Shown here piece by piece: positions 1 through 6,200 of a DNA stretch of 13,790 bases. Within the stretch, counting starts at the first letter, position 1; each line of letters starts with the position of its first letter. The position numbers and the translations under genes are program-made. Location: NCBI GenBank assembly GCA_934358955.1, contig CAKRLC010000073.1, positions 1 to 13,790 on the forward strand. Reading direction: 5' to 3'. The notes beneath the pieces were generated by a model. It saw only the letters and a list, made by a program, of their open reading frames with translations. It searched no databases and was not told the DNA's origin. This stretch comes from an uncultured Roseburia sp. (lineage in GTDB: Bacteria; Bacillota; Clostridia; Lachnospirales; Lachnospiraceae).

Positions 1-270
1 CGACATATTCCTTGTCTGATCACTGACCGAAAGCTTTTCAAATGCCTCAACGATCTGGTCATAAATCTGATAAATATGTTCCATATAGGGATCCGTCAAT
101 GCATCAAAAAGCATTTCCTTTGTTGGATAGTACTTATAAAATGCCCCTGTTGTAAGTCCTGCATCTTTCACAATATTCCTTAAAGATGCTCCACTGAATC
201 CATCTTTCAAAAAATGTCTGAGTGCTGTGTTCAGTATTTTTTCCCTGGTTTTCTCTGCTTTTACTGACAT
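1..270 (-). CDS. TetR/AcrR-family transcriptional regulator (partial, C-terminus outside window)
   Basis: The reverse strand reads an uninterrupted 90-codon frame from an ATG at 270 to the window edge. It starts MSVKAEKTREKILNTALRHF and is followed by a canonical TetR helix-turn-helix: a GFSGASLRNIVKDAGLTTG segment, then the recognition-helix signature GAFYKYYPTKEMLFDAL at about residues 42-58. Only the DNA-binding domain and the start of the ligand-binding domain are present, so the inducer cannot be guessed. A GGAGG ribosome-binding site lies 10 bases upstream of the ATG. The promoter just upstream is overlapped by a perfect palindrome, which fits autorepression, the family norm. It is transcribed in the same direction as the alpha/beta hydrolase at 588-1529 but has its own promoter, so a functional link to the sugar locus is not shown. 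The family call is near certain; the regulated target is unknown. Confidence 0.9.
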   Translation of the reverse strand, partial: MSVKAEKTREKILNTALRHFLKDGFSGASLRNIVKDAGLTTGAFYKYYPTKEMLFDALTDPYMEHIYQIYDQIVEAFEKLSVSDQTRNMS

Positions 271-298
271 ATGATTCCATCCTCCGATGTTTGCAAAA

Positions 299-328
299 AT
301 ATAACAGTGTTATATCACACTGTTATAT
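299..328. promoter_or_regulatory. Perfect palindrome, probable operator of the TetR-family regulator
   Basis: Two 12-bp arms (ATATAACAGTGT at 299-310 and its exact reverse complement at 317-328) are separated by 6 bp. The palindrome lies about 30-60 bp upstream of the regulator's ATG and overlaps the predicted -10 box and start site on the minus strand. Size, symmetry and position are typical of a TetR-family operator (family knowledge); binding itself is inferred. It is not followed by a T-run in the minus-strand direction that would make it a convincing terminator. Confidence 0.75.
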
Positions 329-354
329 TATGCGTTTCTATTGATAATTGTCAA
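325..354 (-). promoter_or_regulatory. Predicted sigma-A promoter of the TetR-family gene
   Basis: On the minus strand a perfect -35 box TTGACA (349-354) is followed by TAATAT (325-330) at 18 bp or CATAAT (327-332) at 16 bp. Either -10 lies at the edge of, or within, the palindrome at 299-328, so a bound repressor would block initiation. The start site is not determined. Confidence 0.65.
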
Positions 355-442
355 TAACATGCACGCTGTCTTATTGGACTTTTTTTCTCATTTTTCATTT
401 TTCTTGGTACCATTTACCCATTTCCACAAAAATTTTTGCACC

Positions 443-580
443 TTATGAAAGCTTACAGATCATTTCTGATGCATTCCTTTCTACGTTTGTAAAATCACTA
501 TCATTCTCAAAGTCATATCCTGGAAGTGCCGGAATCAGCAAAATATTATTTCTTTGATGGAGATGGAATTTATCCCTTTT
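443..580 (-). pseudogene. Degraded reading-frame fragment, unrecognised
   Basis: Within the 317-base stretch between the TetR gene and the hydrolase, the minus strand holds a 45-codon open frame without a start codon or ribosome-binding site, ending in TAA at 443-445. Its translation, roughly NNILLIPALPGYDFENDSDF then TNVERNASEMICKLS, has a protein-like composition (hydrophobic strand, then an acidic loop and a helix) rather than a random one. It lies directly downstream of the hydrolase gene in another frame and could be the tail of a lost gene. I do not recognise the family. The rest of 271-587 holds only the TetR palindrome and promoter; I see nothing else there. Confidence 0.25.
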
Positions 581-587
581 TCATTTT

Positions 588-1529
588 TTATCCGTCTCTT
601 TCTGCTCTCTTCCATTCTGCAACCACATTTCTCACCCGACGGTCAATATCCAGGCGTGCTCTGCGGCATTCTTGCGGATATTTTCTTGCTGCCTGAAATG
701 CCAGTTTCACAAAAAGTCCGGAACCAACCGGGAGCATTGTCTTTAGCATGCTCTCTGGAAAAACGAAATGGGTTCCATGTTCATAAATGACAGACTCCAA
801 CCTGCATGTGTGTAGATGATCTTTCACGCGCTGCTTCATACGGCGGATATATTTTGCAGTATCCCACAACACATCATCTTCCGCACCGATCAGCAATAGT
901 GTTCCATGGATCTTTTCAATCTTGATCATCTCGTCTTCTGTGATTGGGTGAGCCTTTTCCGAATCATCAAACAGTTTTCTTGAATTGATCATATCACCGG
1001 TCCGTTTTGTTTCTTTTTCAATCACATGCCAGTAATCCGGATGTTTGTAACAAAATGGCATGTACGGAAGTGGTTCTCCTTTGTAAGAAAAAAGAGATTC
1101 TCCCTCCATCGGCCATTCCTTACAGCCATCTTTTCTGCCCTGCATAAACCCTTGCCAGATAAAGTCACTCGGTGTCAGGCCAATTGTCAGTGTAATATCT
1201 TCAAAATAAGAAGCTGCAGTCAGAGCGAGTGTTCCTGTAGTAGATGCCCCGACAATTCCTATCTTCTGATTGCCATGTACTTTTAACCAATTGATTGCTT
1301 TCTCTATGCGCTCCAGCGGATAATTATGATGTCCATAATCCTTTTTTCCAGGTGACATTGTCATCACATTCACACCGAGTTTATGTAACCATTTCACAGA
1401 TGTACGCGCCAGATAATCCTCCGGATCATCCCCGATCATAGCGATCATTGCACAGTCTGAGCCTGTTTTGCATTTCCAATATGCACCATAAAACCCATCT
1501 GTTTCCACATCAAAATGTATTTTCTTCAT
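588..1529 (-). CDS. Alpha/beta hydrolase, BAAT/acyl-CoA thioesterase C-terminal-like
   Basis: A 313-residue protein without signal peptide, so probably cytoplasmic. The nucleophile elbow is visible as GASTTG at about 94-99 (candidate Ser96). A candidate acid is in LLIGAEDDV (Asp218 or Asp219) and the histidine is in YEHGTHF (His254), giving the Ser-Asp-His order of the fold. The hydrophobic run after the elbow and the spacing of the triad recall the BAAT_C group of thioester/ester hydrolases, but the elbow has Thr where many members have Gly, so substrate is open. I chose the ATG at 1529 over a TTG further upstream because AAGGAG sits 9 bases before it. It is read in the same direction as GH115 but separated from it by a strong terminator, so it is probably a separate unit. 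It could be a carbohydrate esterase accessory to the xylan locus or unrelated. Confidence 0.8.
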   Translation of the reverse strand: MKKIHFDVETDGFYGAYWKCKTGSDCAMIAMIGDDPEDYLARTSVKWLHKLGVNVMTMSPGKKDYGHHNYPLERIEKAINWLKVHGNQKIGIVGASTTGTLALTAASYFEDITLTIGLTPSDFIWQGFMQGRKDGCKEWPMEGESLFSYKGEPLPYMPFCYKHPDYWHVIEKETKRTGDMINSRKLFDDSEKAHPITEDEMIKIEKIHGTLLLIGAEDDVLWDTAKYIRRMKQRVKDHLHTCRLESVIYEHGTHFVFPESMLKTMLPVGSGLFVKLAFQAARKYPQECRRARLDIDRRVRNVVAEWKRAERDG

Positions 1530-1712
1530 CTGCATCATCTCCTTAATATCAATCAAGTTTCTCCAATACTATTATTTTATTTGAAATATTCCGAACAGCT
1601 GGAATCCTGCCTATCACATGATAAATGGGCATAAGTTCTTTCATTCCCTCTTTTTCATTTTCAAGTAAACTTCCTTTCCAGTGTTAGTTGTATCTAACTC
1701 GTGTCCTCAAAA

Positions 1713-1750
1713 AAACCGTGTGAAAACAAAACTGTAATTCCACACGGTTT
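1713..1750 (-). terminator. Intrinsic terminator downstream of GH115
   Basis: A perfect 10-bp stem (AAACCGTGTG at 1713-1722 with CACACGGTTT at 1741-1750) encloses an 18-base loop. On the minus strand the stem runs directly into a T-run at the left side (1708-1715), as expected for termination of the GH115 transcript. On the plus strand it is followed by TTTCTTTTCTT, so it may work in both directions. The same hairpin lies only about 10-20 bases after the predicted start site of the promoter at 1767-1794, so it could also act as an attenuator for the hydrolase gene. Confidence 0.8.
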
Positions 1751-1766
1751 CTTTTCTTATGCATTC

Positions 1767-1794
1767 AGTATATCACTTTTATCTGGTTTATCAA
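1767..1794 (-). promoter_or_regulatory. Predicted minus-strand promoter upstream of the terminator
   Basis: TTGATA (1789-1794, five of six consensus bases) is separated by 16 bp from TATACT (1767-1772, five of six) on the minus strand. The predicted start is near 1760, immediately before the hairpin at 1713-1750. The -35 box lies in the 20-bp palindrome at 1781-1800. It could drive the hydrolase gene with attenuation, or produce a very short RNA. Confidence 0.45.
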
Positions 1795-1800
1795 CCAGAT
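1781..1800. promoter_or_regulatory. 20-bp palindrome overlapping the -35 box (possible operator)
   Basis: ATCTGGTT at 1781-1788 and AACCAGAT at 1793-1800 are exact reverse complements separated by four bases. It covers the -35 box of the predicted promoter at 1767-1794, a usual place for a repressor site. A weak T-run (TTT) after it on the plus strand leaves a small chance that it is a terminator instead, but no plus-strand gene ends here. Confidence 0.45.
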
Positions 1801-1850
1801 TTTGTCTTCATAATATTTTAAATTTTGCTGATGCTCAAATAGAAGCCGAA

Positions 1851-3851
1851 TTACCTATTTTTCCTAGCCAGATAAAGCTCCCAGTCTGACATATGATTTT
1901 CCATATTCGTGATCAGTACAACTTTTCTGTCATTCTCAGAATAGATTGCCTCTCTCTGCCACTTATAGAAATCCGGTCCATCTCCGATATTTCTGATATA
2001 TCCCATAAGGCGCTTTATACAATATGCCGTTTCTTTCACATCCGTAAGGCAGTCGTTTGCATAAAAGCCTTTCCATTTACCATGTTCGCGCTCCCGCATC
2101 TTCTCATTTCCTGCCTCAAATGCTTCTGCTGCTTTTCCCAACAGGAAAAATGCTGCTTTATATTGTTTCTGGCAATAAGCATGATATGCTTTTGCAAAAA
2201 ACAGGCTTCCTTTCAAGCAGCATCTGTGAATGTCAACCTGTAACAGGACGGAATCTTTCCATAATCTGTGTCCATCTACAGCTTTGCATCTGTGATACAA
2301 TTCCTCGAACTTTTCGTATCCTGTTTTACATTTTTCTTCAAACCATTCCAGTTGGTCTTTGAATGTCTTTTTGTCCGCACACCATAAAAGTTCCTCCACA
2401 GAATCTTTCGCGCCATCCTTCATCCATCCGTAAATGAAGTCTCTTACTACATAATTATAGAACTGCTCACCGGCATGTTCATCTTCCAGCCTGCCAAATG
2501 GAACCGTTGTCTCAGGGTAGGATTCCATGCATGCTTTCATCTGTTTCTGCGCTTTAATATCACAAGTATCTCCATAATACTTCGCAATATAGCGGATTCT
2601 GTGTTCTTCTGCTGAAAGTGGTTCCTTTTTCCATAGATTTGCAATAAAATCAAGCGGATATACATGTGGTTTAATATTAGATGCATTGATGATCCACAAA
2701 TCTGTAATTTCATGTTCCATTGCGTTTTTTAATTCCCGTTCTACAAACTCCATAGAATTTGGGAGCATTGTAATATGATTTGCTGCCTGAAGATCATAAA
2801 AAGAAACATGATAATAGGTACCATGATGCCCTTTCTCTCCTACCTCCGGAAGCGCTGTGATCCTTGGGTTGTGGTTTCCCTGCCTTCTGGAAACCATTTT
2901 CCCATAACCGTTATCAGCCCAGATCAGGATCACATCCTCCGGGATCTTAAGACACCCTTCCCGGTATAGTTCCAGTATTTCTCCGTATAGATTCGTGCAG
3001 AATACTGCATCCGGGATTTTGGCACGTACCATATCATACTGTTTTTTCATGATAGTGCTAATCAGCTGCCCTCTTTTTTCCGATGTACTGTAAGCAGGAT
3101 CATTTTCCCAGAAAGGCACATCCCCCTGACCCCTGAATCCAATATTCCAGATTACCTGCTCCTTTTTCTGTCTTTCAATGGCATCGGTCCAGAGTTTCTC
3201 AAATAAATCTGCATGCTTCAGATAAGATGGTTCCAGATCCGGGTATGCACGCAGGAACATTTCTGCACCGAGTGGCTCTGCATGATGGTGTGTTACCATA
3301 AGTCCCATCTCAGAAGCAACCTTGGCATATACTTTTGAATTTTTATCTGTTCCTGGGATCACCAGATTCCCACCGCATCGAAGCAATGCCTCAAATACCA
3401 TTTCCCATGGATAGTCTTTGGATACTCCTGCATCCCAGTGACTGAGCAATACCTCATCGTTAATAAACCAGCCTCTGTATCTGATCCGCATTTCAGGTGG
3501 CATATAGGTTTTGCATGGAATTTCAACACTTTTTAACGTTTTTATCTTCTGGTCATTCCAGAACCAGAACGGAAGGATTCCCAGATACTTTTCGCTGATC
3601 TCATTCAGTGCATAAATAAATGCCAGCGCATCCGATCCGCGGATTTCGATCTGATCCTCCGTCACTTCCATCTCATAATGCTCTTTTGGCAGCTCTTTCT
3701 CTTTTAATACAATAATGCCGCTTTTTTTCTTTCCTGATTTCAACACTCTCTTCTGGTCTCTCACAAAACGGGCGCAGGCAAGCTCCACTGCCCTGTTGTT
3801 CCTGACTTCATTTATTACTTTTACTTCTCTGGTCAAAATAAATGTTTTCAT
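1851..3851 (-). CDS. Glycoside hydrolase family 115, xylan alpha-1,2-glucuronidase
   Basis: A 666-residue protein with no signal peptide, hence intracellular. The GH115 landmarks appear in order: RYRGWFINDE (124-133), THHHAEP (187-193), GFRGQGD (238-244), NLYGEILELY (287-296), WADNGYGKM (311-319) and YYHVSFYD (346-353). Family knowledge: GH115 enzymes remove glucuronic acid or 4-O-methylglucuronic acid from xylan and xylo-oligosaccharides. Glu291 in the NLYGEI block is my candidate for the catalytic acid, by its position. Family members commonly run to about 800-950 residues; this one ends after the helical region and seems to lack the C-terminal beta domain, with a normal stop, so it is a short form rather than a broken gene. 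GAGGAG lies 8 bases before the ATG. Its promoter carries the shared operator-like site, and the terminator is at 1713-1750. No xylanase is nearby, so the likely substrate is an imported oligosaccharide. Confidence 0.88.
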   Translation of the reverse strand: MKTFILTREVKVINEVRNNRAVELACARFVRDQKRVLKSGKKKSGIIVLKEKELPKEHYEMEVTEDQIEIRGSDALAFIYALNEISEKYLGILPFWFWNDQKIKTLKSVEIPCKTYMPPEMRIRYRGWFINDEVLLSHWDAGVSKDYPWEMVFEALLRCGGNLVIPGTDKNSKVYAKVASEMGLMVTHHHAEPLGAEMFLRAYPDLEPSYLKHADLFEKLWTDAIERQKKEQVIWNIGFRGQGDVPFWENDPAYSTSEKRGQLISTIMKKQYDMVRAKIPDAVFCTNLYGEILELYREGCLKIPEDVILIWADNGYGKMVSRRQGNHNPRITALPEVGEKGHHGTYYHVSFYDLQAANHITMLPNSMEFVERELKNAMEHEITDLWIINASNIKPHVYPLDFIANLWKKEPLSAEEHRIRYIAKYYGDTCDIKAQKQMKACMESYPETTVPFGRLEDEHAGEQFYNYVVRDFIYGWMKDGAKDSVEELLWCADKKTFKDQLEWFEEKCKTGYEKFEELYHRCKAVDGHRLWKDSVLLQVDIHRCCLKGSLFFAKAYHAYCQKQYKAAFFLLGKAAEAFEAGNEKMREREHGKWKGFYANDCLTDVKETAYCIKRLMGYIRNIGDGPDFYKWQREAIYSENDRKVVLITNMENHMSDWELYLARKNR

Positions 3852-3896
3852 CCCAGTTTCTCCTCATATTTTTTTGCAAATTAATACTCTGTTCTT

Positions 3897-3925
3897 ATTG
3901 TACGGAATGCCATCTTCCTTTTCCA
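3897..3925 (-). promoter_or_regulatory. Predicted promoter of GH115
   Basis: On the minus strand TGGAAA (3920-3925) and TACAAT (3897-3902) are 17 bp apart. The -35 box is poor, which fits dependence on an activator. The operator-like site at 3947-3966 has its GT 36 bp upstream of this -35 box, the same geometry as at three other promoters of the locus. Confidence 0.5.
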
Positions 3926-3946
3926 CGAAAAAAAAGGAGGTCTTTT

Positions 3947-3966
3947 CTGAAAAAAACATACTTTTT
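3947..3966 (-). promoter_or_regulatory. Operator-like site for GH115 (locus motif, diverged copy)
   Basis: Read toward GH115 the site is AAAAAGTATGTTTTTTTCAG. It shares AAAAGT, the T-rich centre and CA at positions 13-14 counted from GT with the sites upstream of the kinase and the 4070 operon. A second A-rich/T-rich copy (AAAAGACC then a run of eight T) follows with a 19-base period at 3926-3946 and abuts the -35 box, as expected for the two half-sites of an AraC-type regulator. Confidence 0.45.
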
Positions 3967-3986
3967 AAAAGTCGGATTTTTTCAAG
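3967..3986 (+). promoter_or_regulatory. Operator-like site for the 4070-5337 operon (locus motif)
   Basis: AAAAGTCGGATTTTTTCAAG occurs here on the plus strand and, base for base, on the minus strand upstream of the sensor kinase gene (12938-12957). Its GT lies 36 bp upstream of the predicted -35 box at 4007-4012. A second, related half-site GTCCGCATCTGTTCA (3992-4006) follows at a 21-base period and abuts the -35 box. It directly abuts the oppositely oriented GH115 site. Binding by the AraC-type response regulator is inferred from context. Confidence 0.6.
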
Positions 3987-4006
3987 TCAGCGTCCGCATC
4001 TGTTCA

Positions 4007-4035
4007 TTCTCTTTTATTTTACAATTTCTTATAAT
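4007..4035 (+). promoter_or_regulatory. Predicted promoter of the membrane-protein/YesL operon
   Basis: A perfect -10 box TATAAT (4030-4035) is preceded at 17 bp by TTCTCT (4007-4012), a poor -35 box. A perfect -10 with a weak -35 and an adjacent activator-like repeat is a common pattern for activated promoters. The predicted start is about 28 bases before the ATG at 4070. Confidence 0.55.
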
Positions 4036-4069
4036 TAAGGTAACAATTATAACTGACAGGAGGTTTGAC

Positions 4070-4693
4070 ATGATGCAGATAAAATCAGAGCTGGCAAAAA
4101 TCCGGAAGCTTCCCACTGGAAAAAGGCTGTCCTATCTCTGGGACTATTACAGGATTCATTTTTTTCTTATCCTGTTTTTTCTGGTATTCTTCTTTTTCTT
4201 TCTTTTTCCGCTCTTCTCGCAGCCGAAGAAAAATACCATTCTCTCGCTGGCAATTATTGACAGCAGCCAGACTGCAAAGTCAGATACTTCTGCACTGAAT
4301 GAAATGATACTGGATCATCTCGGAGAAAACAGTGAAACAGAGAAGGTACAGATTGACACATCCGGTACAACCTACGACAGCTCTTCATCCTCAACGATCA
4401 AAACAGCCATTCTGCTCTCAAGCGTCGGGGAAAATGATATCGTTATCTGCGGGAAAGACCTGTATGAACAATATGCAAAAGAAAATGCATTTCTCTCTCC
4501 TGCTTCTCTCGGGAAAAAATTATCCCCAGCCGCAGCTTCCGCTGTGGATGAGAATGCGGTTGACCTCAGCAGCTGTAAAAAATGGTCTGCTCTTGGTTAC
4601 ACCGATTACACCCCTGTATACCTTTGTATTCCGGTCAGCTGCAAACATCCGGAGCTTGCCGCTGATGTTCTCAATTTTTTATTTTCAGATTAA
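4070..4693 (+). CDS. Single-pass membrane protein with extracytoplasmic domain, unrecognised family
   Basis: A 207-residue protein. The ATG at 4070 is chosen because AGGAGG lies 6 bases upstream and the promoter lies just before; earlier in-frame ATGs fall upstream of the predicted promoter. Residues 1-29 are basic and probably cytoplasmic, 30-49 form one very hydrophobic Phe-rich membrane helix, and about 51-207 should be outside. This outer part has a Ser/Thr-rich stretch (about 97-112) and then segments such as DIVICGKDLYEQYAKENAFL and HPELAADVLNFLF, which recall the C-terminal lobe of sugar-binding proteins; that resemblance is only by eye. It sits 14 bases before the YesL-like gene and shares the operator motif of the transporter and kinase, so it may be an accessory of the transporter or the sensor. 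I do not know a family for it. Confidence 0.8.
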   Translation: MMQIKSELAKIRKLPTGKRLSYLWDYYRIHFFLILFFLVFFFFFLFPLFSQPKKNTILSLAIIDSSQTAKSDTSALNEMILDHLGENSETEKVQIDTSGTTYDSSSSSTIKTAILLSSVGENDIVICGKDLYEQYAKENAFLSPASLGKKLSPAAASAVDENAVDLSSCKKWSALGYTDYTPVYLCIPVSCKHPELAADVLNFLFSD

Positions 4694-4707
4694 GGAGGAT
4701 CTCTTTT

Positions 4708-5337
4708 ATGAAACTTTTTTCAATGGATGGTAAATTTTTAAATTTTTTCAATCGGATTACTGATCTTATTATTTTAAATCTTCTCTGGATTTTATGCTGT
4801 CTTCCAGTTTTTACGATTGGAGCGGCAACCTCAGCACTTTATCAGGTCACACTGCAAATGGCAGAAGACAGGGAGGCTTATATTGCAAAAAGCTTTTTCT
4901 ACGCTTTCCGTGAAAACTTCCGGCAGGCAACCATTTCGTGGCTGATCTGCCTTATTGCAATGCTGGTTCTGCTCACTGATCTGTCTGTTGTATCGCATTT
5001 TTTTGCAGGAAGCAGTACTTTTTTTTCTGTTCCTTTTTTTATGCTGGCATTCCTTCTTTTCTGCGTAGTGCTTTATATTTTCCCGGTGATCGCATACTTT
5101 AAAAACAGCCTGAAGAAAATCTTTATCAATTCCTTCAGGCTGGCTTTGGGCAATTTCACCACAACACTTCAGTTACTTTTTTTGTCTCTGCTTCCTGCAC
5201 TGGTTCTTATACTTTTTCAGTCCATGCCTGTCCTTGGAAGCTTCCTTATTTTAATCATCGTCCCTTCTGGTACCGCATTTTTTCAAAGTGTGCTTCTGTC
5301 CCGTCTCTTCGAAAAAATTACTGTGAATCCATCTTAA
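4708..5337 (+). CDS. YesL-like DUF624 integral membrane protein
   Basis: A 209-residue, strongly hydrophobic protein with about five membrane helices (around 18-38, 74-95, 103-124, 150-170 and 175-198). The N-terminal pattern FFNRITDLIILNLLWILCCL followed by PVFTIGAATSALYQV is typical of the DUF624/YesL family, whose members often sit beside CUT1 sugar transporters and YesM/YesN two-component systems. The molecular role of the family is not established. AAGGAGG lies 9 bases before the ATG and directly follows the stop of the upstream membrane-protein gene, so the two are probably translated from one transcript. The stop overlaps the stop of the convergent esterase gene. Confidence 0.85.
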   Translation: MKLFSMDGKFLNFFNRITDLIILNLLWILCCLPVFTIGAATSALYQVTLQMAEDREAYIAKSFFYAFRENFRQATISWLICLIAMLVLLTDLSVVSHFFAGSSTFFSVPFFMLAFLLFCVVLYIFPVIAYFKNSLKKIFINSFRLALGNFTTTLQLLFLSLLPALVLILFQSMPVLGSFLILIIVPSGTAFFQSVLLSRLFEKITVNPS

Positions 5338-6116
5338 ATTTTTACAGAAATGGCATGAAAATATTCTGCAACATGAGTTCCTGCATCGGTTCCGACAAGG
5401 TTATAGCCTTCCTGCCGATAATGGAACTCATCTTTCATCAGTCCTTTTTTTGCAAATGTCTGAAACAATCTGCTGACCATCACAATTTTTTTACACTCTT
5501 TCGCAAGCTCATCCTGCGCTTCCTGCATCGGCACATACAGCTTTTCGTGATCCCTGTGATTTCCAATCTGTATCAGAAAGCACACTTCCATTCCCGCATC
5601 TCTTAAGAAACTAAGTAACACCTCTTTTGTCCGTGCTTTATAGATCTCCTTAGGTGTTCCGATGTCACCATCTGTACATCCCTGGCACCACACCATATAG
5701 CAGTGCCGTATGCTGTAATCATTTGCAATAAGCCAATTTTTTGCCTGTCTGACACGCTGCATGGCATCCAGATAATACGATTCCCCAGGCATCCATTCTG
5801 CAATCGCAGAACCGCCTTTTGCACATGATATACCAATAATCGGTATTTTTGTCAGCTTCGTACATGCATTCACAAAAGCAGATACCATGGAGCCTGTCTT
5901 CATCCCCGGCTCATACACACCCTGTTGGTTATTCTCGTTTTCTCCAAATGGTTCTTGCAGCGGGAAAAGTTCATCCGGTGCCGTGACTGCCCGGTATTCA
6001 TATCCCATGCCTTCTGCAACTTTCGGTGCTTCTGCTGCCACACCTCGTCCTGCCATATTACTCTGTCCCATAAAAACAGCCAGGTCAATTACTTTTTTTG
6101 CTTTACTTATGCTCAT
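5334..6116 (-). CDS. SASA-type (CE6-like) acetylesterase, probable acetylxylan esterase
   Basis: A 260-residue SGNH-like esterase with no signal peptide. Block I is FMGQSNMAGRG (15-25, nucleophile Ser19), followed by GGSAIAEW (101-108) and WCQGCTDGD (143-151). The C-terminal catalytic pair is in KDEFHYRQEGYN (Asp229, His232). Family knowledge: SASA-domain enzymes include sialate O-acetylesterases and CE6 acetylxylan esterases. Next to a GH115 glucuronidase, deacetylation of imported xylo-oligosaccharides is the likelier role. Many relatives read W-Q-G-E-x-D in the third block; here Cys147 replaces the Glu. GAGGAAG lies before the ATG at 6116. It lies 143 bases downstream of the second permease with a hairpin between, so it may be expressed at a reduced level from the transporter transcript or from its own promoter. 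Confidence 0.85.
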   Translation of the reverse strand: MSISKAKKVIDLAVFMGQSNMAGRGVAAEAPKVAEGMGYEYRAVTAPDELFPLQEPFGENENNQQGVYEPGMKTGSMVSAFVNACTKLTKIPIIGISCAKGGSAIAEWMPGESYYLDAMQRVRQAKNWLIANDYSIRHCYMVWCQGCTDGDIGTPKEIYKARTKEVLLSFLRDAGMEVCFLIQIGNHRDHEKLYVPMQEAQDELAKECKKIVMVSRLFQTFAKKGLMKDEFHYRQEGYNLVGTDAGTHVAEYFHAISVKI

Positions 6117-6170
6117 ATTCCTGCTTCCTCATTTTTTTTGTAAGATTACCAATATCCTATTATGAAAATT

Positions 6171-6200
6171 CCCTGATGCCAGTGCTGTCTGACATCAGGG
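6171..6200 (-). terminator. Hairpin between the second permease and the esterase (weak terminator or attenuator)
   Basis: CCCTGATG (6171-6178) pairs with CATCAGGG (6193-6200), with three further inner pairs after one mismatch and a six-base loop. On the minus strand the stem is followed by AATTTTCAT, a short interrupted T-run. It could end part of the transporter transcript and let some polymerase continue into the esterase gene, or protect the upstream mRNA end. Confidence 0.5.

Noticed and set aside
348..557. Plus-strand frame of 69 codons in the left non-coding stretch
   Set aside because: It has no ribosome-binding site and its composition (many Phe, Ser, Leu, Ile) is that of a shadow frame in AT-rich DNA; it overlaps the TetR promoter.
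1684..1699. Inverted repeat GTTAG-N6-CTAAC, somewhat like metal-regulator sites
   Set aside because: The arms are only 5 bp and the outward bases do not pair; no metal-related gene is near.
3842..4069. N-terminal extension of the 4070 membrane protein to an upstream ATG at 3842
   Set aside because: The extension crosses the GH115 start and both promoters; AGGAGG and the promoter position favour 4070.
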